A stretch of DNA of 10,088 bases from JAAYAN01 sp964437215 (GCA_964437215.1 CAYTFZ010000093.1:1-10088), one strand, 5' to 3'; counted from the stretch's first letter, positions 1 through 6,819 are shown. Notes: generated by a model from the letters alone, not told the origin. A program made the numbers and translations.

Positions 1-437
1 AGACTTGTAAACGAAATATCCCGTTTCAATTCCGAGAGTAAAATCTTATTTTTTAATTCAAATTGTTCCGATTCGAGATATTCAAGTTTCTTTTTTGTGG
101 TGTTAACCCAGTCGGTTTTGCCGAGTTTTTTCATTAACAAAATTGCAATATCAAAGGCAATCGGGTCAAGATTATCGTCATCAAGAAAACTTATTATAGT
201 ATCATCTAATCTTTTTTTACCTGAGGAGGATATTTCGAAGACTTCAGTTTCTTTAACAACAGCAGTTTTTATTAAATCTTCACGCAAAAGATTATTACAG
301 GCAATTTCCAAAGTTGAATTGTTTACAGGAAACCATCTTTGAACTTTCAATTCTTCAAGTAAAAGAGATATTTCGGAAAAAGAAGATCGTCCGTCTGATA
401 AAATTCCTAAAACCAATATGCCTAATTTTGTAATCAT
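1..437 (-). CDS. PadR-like winged-helix transcriptional regulator, C-terminus cut off by window edge
   Basis: The frame is open from an ATG at 437 to the left edge with no stop, giving 145 codons of an incomplete protein. The N-terminus (MITKLGILVLGILSDG) resembles the first helix of PadR proteins. It is followed by a helix-turn-helix-like stretch with a WFPV segment, then FEISSSGKKRLD, which matches the PadR wing pattern ending in 'T.aG...L'. The following region (DPIAFDIAILLMKKLG, then a charged helix KKKLEYLESEQ) looks like the helical C-terminal dimerisation part of PadR proteins. Family members are dimeric, mostly repressors, controlling adjacent genes in response to small molecules. No Shine-Dalgarno sequence is visible before the ATG. 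The gene lies on the same strand as, and 121 bases beyond, the SIR2-like gene, so it could be co-transcribed or have its own promoter. The family call is by pattern only; another winged-helix family is possible. Confidence 0.6.
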   Translation of the reverse strand, partial: MITKLGILVLGILSDGRSSFSEISLLLEELKVQRWFPVNNSTLEIACNNLLREDLIKTAVVKETEVFEISSSGKKRLDDTIISFLDDDNLDPIAFDIAILLMKKLGKTDWVNTTKKKLEYLESEQFELKNKILLSELKRDISFTS

Positions 438-558
438 TTGTTTTGTAAATGTTGTGTTGACAAACAATAAGCAAAATTTGTGCTAAAAAAATAATTGCGA
501 TTATGGGGTAAAAACAAAGAAATAATTTTGAAGTGTTAAAATTAATTGACTCAAAAAA
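438..558. other. Intergenic region upstream of the PadR-like gene
   Basis: These 121 AT-rich bases separate the SIR2-like stop from the PadR-like start. No convincing hairpin terminator for the SIR2-like gene is seen. An imperfect inverted repeat TTGTGTTGACAAACAA (452-467) lies 15 bases before the PadR-like start. Its outer four base pairs are perfect and five of eight pairs match in total. That is where an autoregulatory operator would sit, but the match is too weak to claim. No small gene is visible. Confidence 0.3.
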
Positions 559-1677
559 TTACAGGTTAAAAATTCTTGCAAGCAAATTGTTATCCGATAA
601 AAGATTTTCGAAAGAACTGTCGATAAATTCGATGTTTGAAGTAAGAGAAAGATATTTAGCTTTCAGATTATCGGAGTTCTCATTATTTATTACAAAAACC
701 TTTGTATCGTTTTTAAGATTCTTTTTAAAAAGCGCTTTAATGTGCGCATCGGTTCCCGAAAGTGAATATCCTATAAAAACTATTTTTTTAGCGCAATGAA
801 TTTCGCGTGCCGATTCGTTTAACAGCTGCGATATCACCGAACTTTTAATAAATTTATGATAAGAAGGCGGAATTATTAAAGTTTGAAAATCAGTACCGTC
901 CAAAGGACACGAAATACTGTATTCTTTTTTTTCGGGAGTGTAACCAAGAAATTTTCCGTGATAAAGATCTATTTTTCTGTCCCAGGGTGTTAATAAAGTC
1001 TGGTTGCAGCAATTGCAGTATTTCCAGTTTAAGCTTCCGTGAACTTTTAAAATTTTATAAGCAACGGGATGTGTGTTATTTATAATTTTAACAGGTTCGC
1101 GGGGATTAATCCAAAAGCCGAAAGGTTTAAGCGCTTGATCGGAATTGTAATTCATAAGATGAAAACAATAATCAATCAAACCTTTCTCGGGAAAAAGAAA
1201 ATCAAAAGCCTGTTCAAGCAGTGTATCATAATTTAGTGTTATTATTGAAATGTTTTTATTGTGATTTACAACCGCTTCCCAAAATTTATGATAGTAAAAG
1301 CTTTTTTTGTCTGCCTGTAATTCAATTATATAATGAATAAGTTTGATCAGATTCTCTTTAGTATAATAAATAAAAGAGTTTGAATATTTGCTGCTCAGGC
1401 TTTCGCGCTCGAAAAGAAAATGGTCTATAAATGCAAAAACCGATTCGAGCTGCGGATAAAGGTTTTTTTCGTGGTTTATGTAAAAATTATCTTTTATAAA
1501 TTCAATTACTGTTCTGCCTATCGGAGATTCTTCAATTTCCTTAATCCCTTTTGATATAATTGCAGGAAGAATATCCTCTTGTAAAGGAACACCATCCGGA
1601 TGAGATGTGCCTGCTCCCATCACAAAAACAATATCACGCTCCGGCGGATAACGAAGATATATTTCAGATGAATTCAT
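559..1677 (-). CDS. SIR2-like NAD-binding protein (SIR2_2 type), function unknown
   Basis: This 372-residue protein is a stand-alone SIR2-like domain. Visible motifs are the NAD-binding loop GAGTSHPDGVP (21-31), ITLNYD (146-151, with Asn149 and Asp151), KVHGSLNW (211-218, with the probable catalytic His213), LIIPP (267-271) and the late Rossmann motif FIGYSLSGTDAHIK (301-314). Cysteines 221, 223, 224 and 257 are the remnant of the zinc module between the HG and IIPP motifs, but the second CxxC pair is incomplete. Canonical sirtuins carry GAGxSxxSGIPxFR and TQNID; this protein has neither in full. It is therefore closer to the prokaryotic SIR2-like proteins, several of which are NAD-hydrolysing antiphage effectors (ThsA, DSR, SIR2-HerA, SIR2-APAZ). 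No TIR, HerA, Argonaute or SLOG partner is seen here. It starts 24 bases after the murQ stop, so it is probably the last gene of the mnmE operon. No clear Shine-Dalgarno is visible. The superfamily call is firm; the biological role is open. Confidence 0.82.
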   Translation of the reverse strand: MNSSEIYLRYPPERDIVFVMGAGTSHPDGVPLQEDILPAIISKGIKEIEESPIGRTVIEFIKDNFYINHEKNLYPQLESVFAFIDHFLFERESLSSKYSNSFIYYTKENLIKLIHYIIELQADKKSFYYHKFWEAVVNHNKNISIITLNYDTLLEQAFDFLFPEKGLIDYCFHLMNYNSDQALKPFGFWINPREPVKIINNTHPVAYKILKVHGSLNWKYCNCCNQTLLTPWDRKIDLYHGKFLGYTPEKKEYSISCPLDGTDFQTLIIPPSYHKFIKSSVISQLLNESAREIHCAKKIVFIGYSLSGTDAHIKALFKKNLKNDTKVFVINNENSDNLKAKYLSLTSNIEFIDSSFENLLSDNNLLARIFNL

Positions 1678-1701
1678 TCTAAATAAAATTATTATATAGA
1701 A

Positions 1702-2619
1702 TTAAGATAATGCTTTTCTTACAAATCCGCCTGCATTTTTAATCAAAAGTTGTGCAGTATCTTTATCGGTGTTTGCAGAAATCATAACAATAGCAGTTTT
1801 TACATGTCCGCCGGAAAGTTCAAGATACTTAGATGCTTTTGTTTGATCACAGCCGGTAATAAGCATAATAATTCTTTTTGCGCGTTCAACAAGTTTTTTG
1901 TTTGTAAGTTGAAGATCAATCATCATATTTTCGTAGGTCTTGCCTAAAAGTACCATAGATGTTGTAGTAATCATATTAAGCACCATTTTTTGTGCTGTTC
2001 CGCTTTTCATCCTGGTTGAACCCATTATTACTTCGGGTCCTACTTCGGGACAAATAAGTATATCTGCTTCTTTTAAAGAAAAACTTGAACGCGGAGAGCT
2101 TGTTAAAAAAACAGTTGCTGCGCCGAGTATTTTTGCTTTTTTAATGGCACCCAAAACATAAGGTGTCCGGTTGCTTGCTGCGATGCCAAAAACAACATCA
2201 TTATTTGTAACATTGGTGCGCAATACGTCGTTAGCACCGTTTTCTTCAGAGTCTTCTGCGCCTTCCTGCGCACGGAACATTGCTTCTTTTCCTCCAGCAA
2301 TAAAACCTTGAACCATCTCGGGGACTGTTCCAAAAGTGGGCGGACATTCAGAAGCATCTACAACTCCAAGCCTTCCGCTTGTTCCTGCGCCAAAATATAA
2401 AAGCCGGCCGTTATTATTAAAGGAATTAACTACAGTCTCAACGGCTTTAGCGATATGAGAAATCTCTTTTTCAACTGCAAATGCAACTGATTTATCTTCA
2501 TCATTAATTATTTTTAGAATATCAAAAGCAGAAAGAGAATCAATGTTTTTTGAACGAGGATTAATTTGTTCAGTTGAGAGTTTACTTATTTCTGAAAACA
2601 GATTTTTTGCGGAGCTCAT
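1702..2619 (-). CDS. murQ: N-acetylmuramic acid 6-phosphate etherase MurQ
   Basis: MurQ is a cytoplasmic lyase that cleaves the D-lactyl ether of MurNAc-6-phosphate to give GlcNAc-6-phosphate and lactate, in peptidoglycan recycling. At 305 residues it is full length (about 300 in E. coli). It has TEQINPRS near the N-terminus, the SIS-domain sugar-phosphate loop GAGTSGRLG (77-85), ASECPPTFG and EGAEDS. Glu91 and Glu122 align with the catalytic Glu83 and Glu114 of the E. coli enzyme. GSTRMKSGTAQK and the C-terminal GGFVRKAL are also typical. E. coli reads AASGRTPYV where this protein has AASNRTPYV, a mild change. The ATG overlaps the rsmG stop in an ATGA junction, so translation is probably coupled. 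The absence of a good Shine-Dalgarno fits coupling. No MurK, AnmK or transporter gene is in the window. Confidence 0.96.
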   Translation of the reverse strand: MSSAKNLFSEISKLSTEQINPRSKNIDSLSAFDILKIINDEDKSVAFAVEKEISHIAKAVETVVNSFNNNGRLLYFGAGTSGRLGVVDASECPPTFGTVPEMVQGFIAGGKEAMFRAQEGAEDSEENGANDVLRTNVTNNDVVFGIAASNRTPYVLGAIKKAKILGAATVFLTSSPRSSFSLKEADILICPEVGPEVIMGSTRMKSGTAQKMVLNMITTTSMVLLGKTYENMMIDLQLTNKKLVERAKRIIMLITGCDQTKASKYLELSGGHVKTAIVMISANTDKDTAQLLIKNAGGFVRKALS

Positions 2620-3296
2620 TTTATCAGTTCCAAAAGTATTAGTTTTTTTTCTTTTTCGTTTCGTATGTTACTGGGTTTATAAGAAAGCTCAAACACTGTG
2701 TATTTTTTTATGTTAACTTTATATTTGATTTCGGCAACTTTTATTTCGTCAGAAAGATCTCCGCCTTTAAGCGATAAAAGAAAAGCTTTATCTTTGATAA
2801 GAGGCAAAGAATATCGGATAAGCATTATTAAAGGTACTGTTGCTCTGCTTACAATTAAATCAAAAGAATTCTGGTGTCTGGATATAAATTCTGGATCTTC
2901 AACACGAATATTTTCAGCTTTAATGTTGCTTAGTTTCAACTTGTGAATAAATTCCTGAACTGCAGCAATTTTTTTTGATATTGAGTCTGCAAGAATACCT
3001 TTTAAGAAAGGATTAGAAATTGCCAAAGGAATTCCGGGAAGTCCGCCTCCGGTACCAATATCTAAAAAAGAACGGCAAGTTTTAGGAATGTATTGATTTA
3101 TAAACGAGCAGATAAAAATATGATTTTCAACTATGTTGTCGATATCTTTTCGGGAAACGAGATTTAATATCTGATTTTTTTCATAAAGTAGAGATGCGTA
3201 AGAAGAAAGCCGCTCAATATGTGATATATCCGGATTAATATTATTTTCCCAGAAAATTTCTTTGAGCTGTTGAATATAAAGTTCGTAATTCTCCAA
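2616..3296 (-). CDS. rsmG: 16S rRNA (guanine527-N7)-methyltransferase RsmG
   Basis: RsmG (GidB) uses S-adenosylmethionine to methylate G527 of 16S rRNA in the 30S subunit; loss gives low-level streptomycin resistance in several bacteria. The 226-residue protein has NLVSRKD and a VENHI segment near the N-terminus, the SAM-binding loop FLDIGTGGGLPG (77-88), SRATVPL (150-156) and LLSLKGG, all in family order. It is slightly longer than E. coli RsmG (207). The start is TTG, not ATG. It is chosen because GCGAGG lies five bases upstream and no other Met or good start occurs near the N-terminus. It begins 11 bases after the mnmG stop and overlaps murQ by four bases. In many genomes parA and parB follow rsmG; here murQ does. 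Confidence 0.96.
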   Translation of the reverse strand: MENYELYIQQLKEIFWENNINPDISHIERLSSYASLLYEKNQILNLVSRKDIDNIVENHIFICSFINQYIPKTCRSFLDIGTGGGLPGIPLAISNPFLKGILADSISKKIAAVQEFIHKLKLSNIKAENIRVEDPEFISRHQNSFDLIVSRATVPLIMLIRYSLPLIKDKAFLLSLKGGDLSDEIKVAEIKYKVNIKKYTVFELSYKPSNIRNEKEKKLILLELIK

Positions 3297-3307
3297 AAAA
3301 ACCTCGC

Positions 3308-5182
3308 TTAATTATTTAAATACACTACAAGAACAGAAATATCAGAAGGAGTCACTCCCAAAATTCTAGATGCCTGACCGACAGTACGCGGCTTTACCTT
3401 TGCAAGTTTTTCCCTTCCTTCCTTCGATATTGCTTTAATAGAATTATAATCAAAAAATTCTGGAATTTTAATATTTTCATATTTATCAAATCGCTCAACA
3501 GCTTCAATCTGTCTTTGAATATATCCTTCGTATTTCAACTCTATTTCAACTTGTTCAAGAGCTTTTGCATCATTAATAAGTTTTTTAATGAAAGGATTGT
3601 GATTGTTGGAAAAAGAAAGAAGTTCTTTTAATGAAATATCGGGCCTTTTACAAAGCTTATCAACAGACTCCGATTCCTTTAACATACTTGAATCCTTCTT
3701 TTCTAAATAAGGATTTATTATATCCGGTTTGATTTTAACAGATTTTAAGGAAGAAATACTTTCTAAAATAAGTGCTTCTCTTTCAGAAACACGATCAAAA
3801 TCTTCTTTATCAATTAGTCCGAATTCATAGCCATATTTCATCAACCTTCTGTCGGCATTGTCTTGGCGAAGAAGCAAACGATGTTCGGCGCAGCTTGTAA
3901 ACATCCTGTAAGGTTCTGTTGTAGATTTGCCGACAAGATCATCAATTAATACTCCAATATAAGCTTCGCTTCTTTTAAGGGTAAAATCATTTCTCCCCTG
4001 AATTTTAAGAGATGCATTAATTCCTGCAACTAATCCTTGCGCAGCAGCTTCTTCATATCCGGAAGTTCCGTTTACTTGTCCGGCAAAGTATAATCCTTTA
4101 ATAAGTTTTGTTTCAAGAGTAAGATCAACCTGATAAGGAGGAAAAAAGTCATATTCAACTGCATAAGCAAAACGAACAATTTGAACATCGGCAAGACCTT
4201 TAATTAACCGGAGAGCTTCTTCCTGAATTTCTTCAGGAAGGGATGAGGAAAAACCATTAATATATACTAAATCAGAATATAATCCTTCAGGTTCAAGAAA
4301 CAAATGATGCTGGGTTTTATCAGAAAATCTTACAATTTTATCTTCAATGGAAGGGCAGTATCTTGGACCAACACCCTTTATTTTGCCAAGGAAAAGTGGT
4401 GATCTGTCAAACCCTTTCTCAAGAACTTTATGCACACGTTCATCTGTGAAAGTCATATGACAGGGGACCTGAGGTAAAACCGGGAAAGTTGACATATTTG
4501 TTCTAAAAGAAAAAGGCTGCGGATTTTCATCTCCGGGCTGTTCGCGAAGTACAGAATAATCTATTGTATCTTTGTGAAGTCTGGGAGGAGTACCAGTTTT
4601 TAATCTGCCTGAAACGAAACCAAGTTTTTCTAAAGATTCTGTTAGTCCGTAAGATGCTTCCTCGCCGTATCTTCCGCCAACAAAAGATTTCATACCGGTA
4701 TGCATCAATCCATTTAAAAAGGTACCGGAACATACAATTGCAGCTTTGCAGCCAAATTCTTGCCCAGATTTTGTAATAACGCCCGAAACAGTCTTCCCTT
4801 CGCAAACAATATCTGTTACGGAATCTTCTATTACATCAATTACAGGTGTATTTAATATGAAATTACCTGCTTCAATAGAATATAAATCACGATCGGATTG
4901 ACATCTTCCAGCCCAAACAGCTGGTCCTTTTGATTTATTTAAAATACGAAATTGAATACCTGTGTTATCGGAAATCTGTCCCATAACGCCGCCTAAAGAA
5001 TCAATTTCGTGAACAAGATGACCTTTTGCGCTTCCTCCGATAGCAGGATTGCAAGACATTCTGCCAAATGCATTTTTATCCATAGTTACAATTGCTACAC
5101 TGCAACCCATTTTAGCTGGAGCTAATGCTGCTTCAATTCCTGCATGACCACCCCCGATAACAATTACATCATAAACTTTCAT
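3308..5182 (-). CDS. mnmG: tRNA uridine-5-carboxymethylaminomethyl modification enzyme MnmG
   Basis: MnmG (GidA) is the FAD/NADH-dependent partner of MnmE. Together they use methylene-tetrahydrofolate to install (carboxymethyl)aminomethyl groups on C5 of wobble U34 in several tRNAs. From the chosen start the protein has 624 residues (629 in E. coli). It shows the FAD loop GGGHAG (10-15), MSCNPAIGG with Cys44, GRLKTGTPPR (192-201), PRYCPSIEDK with Cys276, and FAGQVNGTSGYEEAAAQG (367-384). Cys44 and Cys276 correspond to conserved E. coli Cys47 and Cys277. The C-terminus has KYEGYI and QASRILGVTP, the family's MnmE/tRNA-binding end. The frame extends 15 codons further upstream, but that extension translates parS DNA. 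The ATG at 5182 has AAGGA six bases upstream and gives the usual MKVYDVIVIGGG terminus. The usual TSRAEYRL block reads TSCAEHRL (Cys431, His434). Confidence 0.97.
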   Translation of the reverse strand: MKVYDVIVIGGGHAGIEAALAPAKMGCSVAIVTMDKNAFGRMSCNPAIGGSAKGHLVHEIDSLGGVMGQISDNTGIQFRILNKSKGPAVWAGRCQSDRDLYSIEAGNFILNTPVIDVIEDSVTDIVCEGKTVSGVITKSGQEFGCKAAIVCSGTFLNGLMHTGMKSFVGGRYGEEASYGLTESLEKLGFVSGRLKTGTPPRLHKDTIDYSVLREQPGDENPQPFSFRTNMSTFPVLPQVPCHMTFTDERVHKVLEKGFDRSPLFLGKIKGVGPRYCPSIEDKIVRFSDKTQHHLFLEPEGLYSDLVYINGFSSSLPEEIQEEALRLIKGLADVQIVRFAYAVEYDFFPPYQVDLTLETKLIKGLYFAGQVNGTSGYEEAAAQGLVAGINASLKIQGRNDFTLKRSEAYIGVLIDDLVGKSTTEPYRMFTSCAEHRLLLRQDNADRRLMKYGYEFGLIDKEDFDRVSEREALILESISSLKSVKIKPDIINPYLEKKDSSMLKESESVDKLCKRPDISLKELLSFSNNHNPFIKKLINDAKALEQVEIELKYEGYIQRQIEAVERFDKYENIKIPEFFDYNSIKAISKEGREKLAKVKPRTVGQASRILGVTPSDISVLVVYLNN

Positions 5183-5186
5183 TATA

Positions 5187-5192
5187 ATCCTT
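5187..5192 (-). promoter_or_regulatory. mnmG: Ribosome binding site that sets the mnmG start
   Basis: On the minus strand AAGGAT ends four bases before the ATG at 5182. It decides between this start and the upstream in-frame ATG at 5227, which would read through parS. The site lies two bases from the proximal parS. If mnmE and mnmG are co-transcribed, the parS palindrome could form an RNA hairpin next to this site. Confidence 0.7.
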
Positions 5193-5194
5193 AA

Positions 5195-5210
5195 TGTTTC
5201 ACGTGAAACA
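5195..5210. other. parS: parS centromere site (copy 1, mnmG-proximal)
   Basis: The sequence is a perfect 16-base palindrome, TGTTTCACGTGAAACA, identical to the widely conserved chromosomal parS consensus. ParB (Spo0J) dimers bind it, load as CTP-dependent clamps, spread over flanking DNA and recruit ParA and SMC to segregate the origin region. It differs clearly from the Noc site (ATTTCCCGGGAAAT). It lies between the mnmG ribosome binding site and the second parS. Confidence 0.95.
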
Positions 5211-5232
5211 TAAAATATAAAAATCAAAATAA

Positions 5233-5248
5233 TGTTTCACGTGAAACA
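5233..5248. other. parS: parS centromere site (copy 2, abutting the mnmE stop)
   Basis: This is a second perfect TGTTTCACGTGAAACA, 38 bases centre to centre from copy 1, with a 22-base spacer that is nearly all A and T. It ends exactly where the mnmE stop codon begins (5249-5251). Two perfect sites in one gap cannot reasonably be chance and point to a ParB loading locus close to oriC. Confidence 0.95.
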
Positions 5249-6610
5249 CTACTTTCCAATACAAAATTTTGAGAAAATATTATTCAATATATCCTCAGAA
5301 GTAACTTTTCCTATAATTTCGCCAAGCGAAGAAACTGCGTTTCGTAAGTCAGCAGCGATATATTCCTCACTCATATTATTTTTAACAGATTCCAAAGCCG
5401 CTGTCAAACCTTCATTTGTTCTTATCAGAGAATTGTAATGCCGTAAATTTGAAACAACAGCACTTTTTTCGGTAAAAGTATTTGCAACTAAAACCTTTTC
5501 TTTTAAACTTTGTAATAATTTATCGATGCCAATTCCCTTTTTTACTGAGACTGCAATATCTTTATCAAAAAGAGAGTTTGGTATAAGATCAATTTTGTTG
5601 ATTATATGAATTATCCGATTTTTATCAGTAAGTTCAAGCAACTCGTTTACAATACTTTTATCATCAGCATTATTAATGTCCGACATTAATATTACAATAT
5701 CGGCATTCCTTATTTCATCTTTGCTTCGCAAAACTCCCTCTTTTTCAACAGCATCATCGGTTGAACGAAGTCCTGCTGTGTCCGATATTCTGAAAAGAAT
5801 TCCATCAATAACCAATTCTTCCCGAATAATATCGCGTGTTGTCCCAGGAATATCGCTTACAATTGCCCTTGCTTCTTTAAGAAAATAGTTCAACAGTGAA
5901 GATTTACCAACATTCGGTCTGCCTACCAAAGCTACATTTACTCCGTCACGAATAATTTTCCCAAAAGAATATGTTTTAAGTAGCGAATCAATTTCACTAA
6001 TCGCGTCTTCAATTTTTATTTTTACGTTTTGTAAAGGCAATAGCTCAATTTCCTCTTCGGCAAAATCCAGCTCCAGTTCCAATAAAGAAGAAATTTCCAA
6101 CAATTGATTACGAAGGATTTCAATTTTTGATGATAAAATTCCGTCAAACTGATTTCGCGCACCTTTTAAAGATGCTTCAGTTCGTGCAGCGATAATATCG
6201 GCAACTGCTTCAGCTTGAGCAAGATCCAACTTTCCGTTTAAAAAAGCTCGTTTTGTAAATTCACCGGGTTCTGCAAGTCTGATGTTTTCTTCTAAAAATC
6301 GTTGTATTACGCGATTAACAATGTACTGATTTCCGTGAGAGCTTATTTCAATAACATCTTCACCTGTGTAAGAATTTGGTTTTTTAAAAATGGAAACAAG
6401 AACATCATCAATTACTTCATCATTTTTAGTTAAAATATTACCATAATGAATTGTATGTGAAGGACAATTTTTTATTAATACTGCCTTACCTTTGAAAACA
6501 GTATCTGTAACTTCAAAACAGTTTTCACCGCTGATTCGGATGACTGAAATTGAACCGGCGCCAGCAGGAGTAGCAAGTGCAATAATTGTATCTTCCAGAG
6601 GATAATTCAT
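5249..6610 (-). CDS. mnmE: tRNA modification GTPase MnmE
   Basis: MnmE (TrmE) is the GTP-hydrolysing partner of MnmG in wobble-U34 modification. The 453-residue protein is the expected length (E. coli 454) and domain order: a folate-binding N-domain starting PLEDTIIALATPAG, a helical domain with an acidic LDFAEEEIE stretch, then the inserted G domain. G-domain motifs are the P-loop GRPNVGKSS (230-238), PGTTRD (255-260), DTAG (277-280) and NKID (338-341). The last four residues CIGK carry Cys450, matching the C-terminal FCIGK with its conserved catalytic-site cysteine in E. coli. The ATG at 6610 gives the standard N-terminus. The only Shine-Dalgarno candidate is GGGA, about 11 bases upstream and weak. 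It is the first gene of the leftward operon and divergent from clpB. Confidence 0.97.
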   Translation of the reverse strand: MNYPLEDTIIALATPAGAGSISVIRISGENCFEVTDTVFKGKAVLIKNCPSHTIHYGNILTKNDEVIDDVLVSIFKKPNSYTGEDVIEISSHGNQYIVNRVIQRFLEENIRLAEPGEFTKRAFLNGKLDLAQAEAVADIIAARTEASLKGARNQFDGILSSKIEILRNQLLEISSLLELELDFAEEEIELLPLQNVKIKIEDAISEIDSLLKTYSFGKIIRDGVNVALVGRPNVGKSSLLNYFLKEARAIVSDIPGTTRDIIREELVIDGILFRISDTAGLRSTDDAVEKEGVLRSKDEIRNADIVILMSDINNADDKSIVNELLELTDKNRIIHIINKIDLIPNSLFDKDIAVSVKKGIGIDKLLQSLKEKVLVANTFTEKSAVVSNLRHYNSLIRTNEGLTAALESVKNNMSEEYIAADLRNAVSSLGEIIGKVTSEDILNNIFSKFCIGK

Positions 6611-6640
6611 AAAATATTTAATCCCAAAAAATAGATTTTA

Positions 6641-6669
6641 AAAATAATAATAAAAGAAATCAAATTCAA
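6641..6669 (-). promoter_or_regulatory. mnmE: Candidate mnmE promoter
   Basis: On the minus strand TTGAAT (6669-6664) and TATTTT (6646-6641) are separated by exactly 17 bases. Each box matches the sigma-70 consensus at four of six positions. Transcription would start about 25 bases before the mnmE ATG. In DNA this AT-rich, such matches can be fortuitous. Confidence 0.3.
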
Positions 6670-6703
6670 AAAAAGGATTTCATATCTTCTTTAATTTGAA
6701 TTT
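6662..6703. repeat. Inverted repeat in the mnmE-clpB divergent region
   Basis: AAATTCAAA (6662-6670) and TTTGAATTT (6695-6703) form perfect 9-base arms separated by 24 bases. Each arm contains the TTGAAT proposed as the -35 box of the promoter firing away from it. It is not at the end of any gene, so a terminator is unlikely. A regulator binding both arms, or simply a mirrored promoter pair, would explain it. Confidence 0.45.
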
Positions 6704-6724
6704 AATAATGAATAATTCTATTTT
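6696..6724 (+). promoter_or_regulatory. clpB: Candidate distal clpB promoter
   Basis: TTGAAT (6696-6701) and TATTTT (6719-6724) are 17 bases apart, mirroring the candidate mnmE promoter. It would give clpB a leader of about 110 bases. Each box matches four of six consensus positions. No HrcA/CIRCE element and no clear sigma-32 promoter is seen upstream of clpB. Confidence 0.28.
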
Positions 6725-6768
6725 AATGTTCGTGTCTAAAAAAAGATATGCAGCATGAATTATATTAA

Positions 6769-6797
6769 TTTAGTAAATATTTTTATGAAACTATATT
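6769..6797 (+). promoter_or_regulatory. clpB: Candidate proximal clpB promoter
   Basis: TATATT (6792-6797) is a five-of-six match to a -10 box. With 17-base spacing the -35 would be TTTAGT (6769-6774), a poor match. The start would fall near 6804, just before the palindrome at 6808-6819 and 38 bases before clpB. Confidence 0.3.
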
Positions 6798-6807
6798 ACG
6801 AAATAAA

Positions 6808-6819
6808 AAGTTTAAACTT
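6808..6819. promoter_or_regulatory. Perfect 12-base palindrome upstream of clpB, possible operator
   Basis: AAGTTTAAACTT is a perfect palindrome ending 22 bases before the clpB ATG and 10 bases before its ribosome binding site. It sits just downstream of the proximal candidate promoter, a usual place for a repressor site. Short AT-rich palindromes occur by chance, so this is only a candidate. Confidence 0.3.

Noticed and set aside
97..342. Plus-strand reading frame of 81 codons
   Set aside because: It is antisense to the PadR-like gene, which has the family pattern and an uninterrupted frame.
470..484. AGCA...TGCT hairpin as terminator of the SIR2-like gene
   Set aside because: The stem is only four base pairs and no T-run follows on the minus strand.
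5183..5227. 15-codon N-terminal extension of MnmG starting at the ATG at 5227
   Set aside because: It translates a parS site (VSRET), has no family similarity, and the downstream ATG at 5182 has a good ribosome binding site and the standard N-terminus.
5232..5438. Plus-strand reading frame beginning MFHVKH
   Set aside because: It starts inside parS and runs antisense to the conserved end of mnmE; this peptide beginning is a well-known artefact of parS DNA.
6708..6758. 16-codon plus-strand reading frame in the clpB leader
   Set aside because: There is no ribosome binding site, no recognisable peptide features and the region is AT-rich; chance is sufficient.
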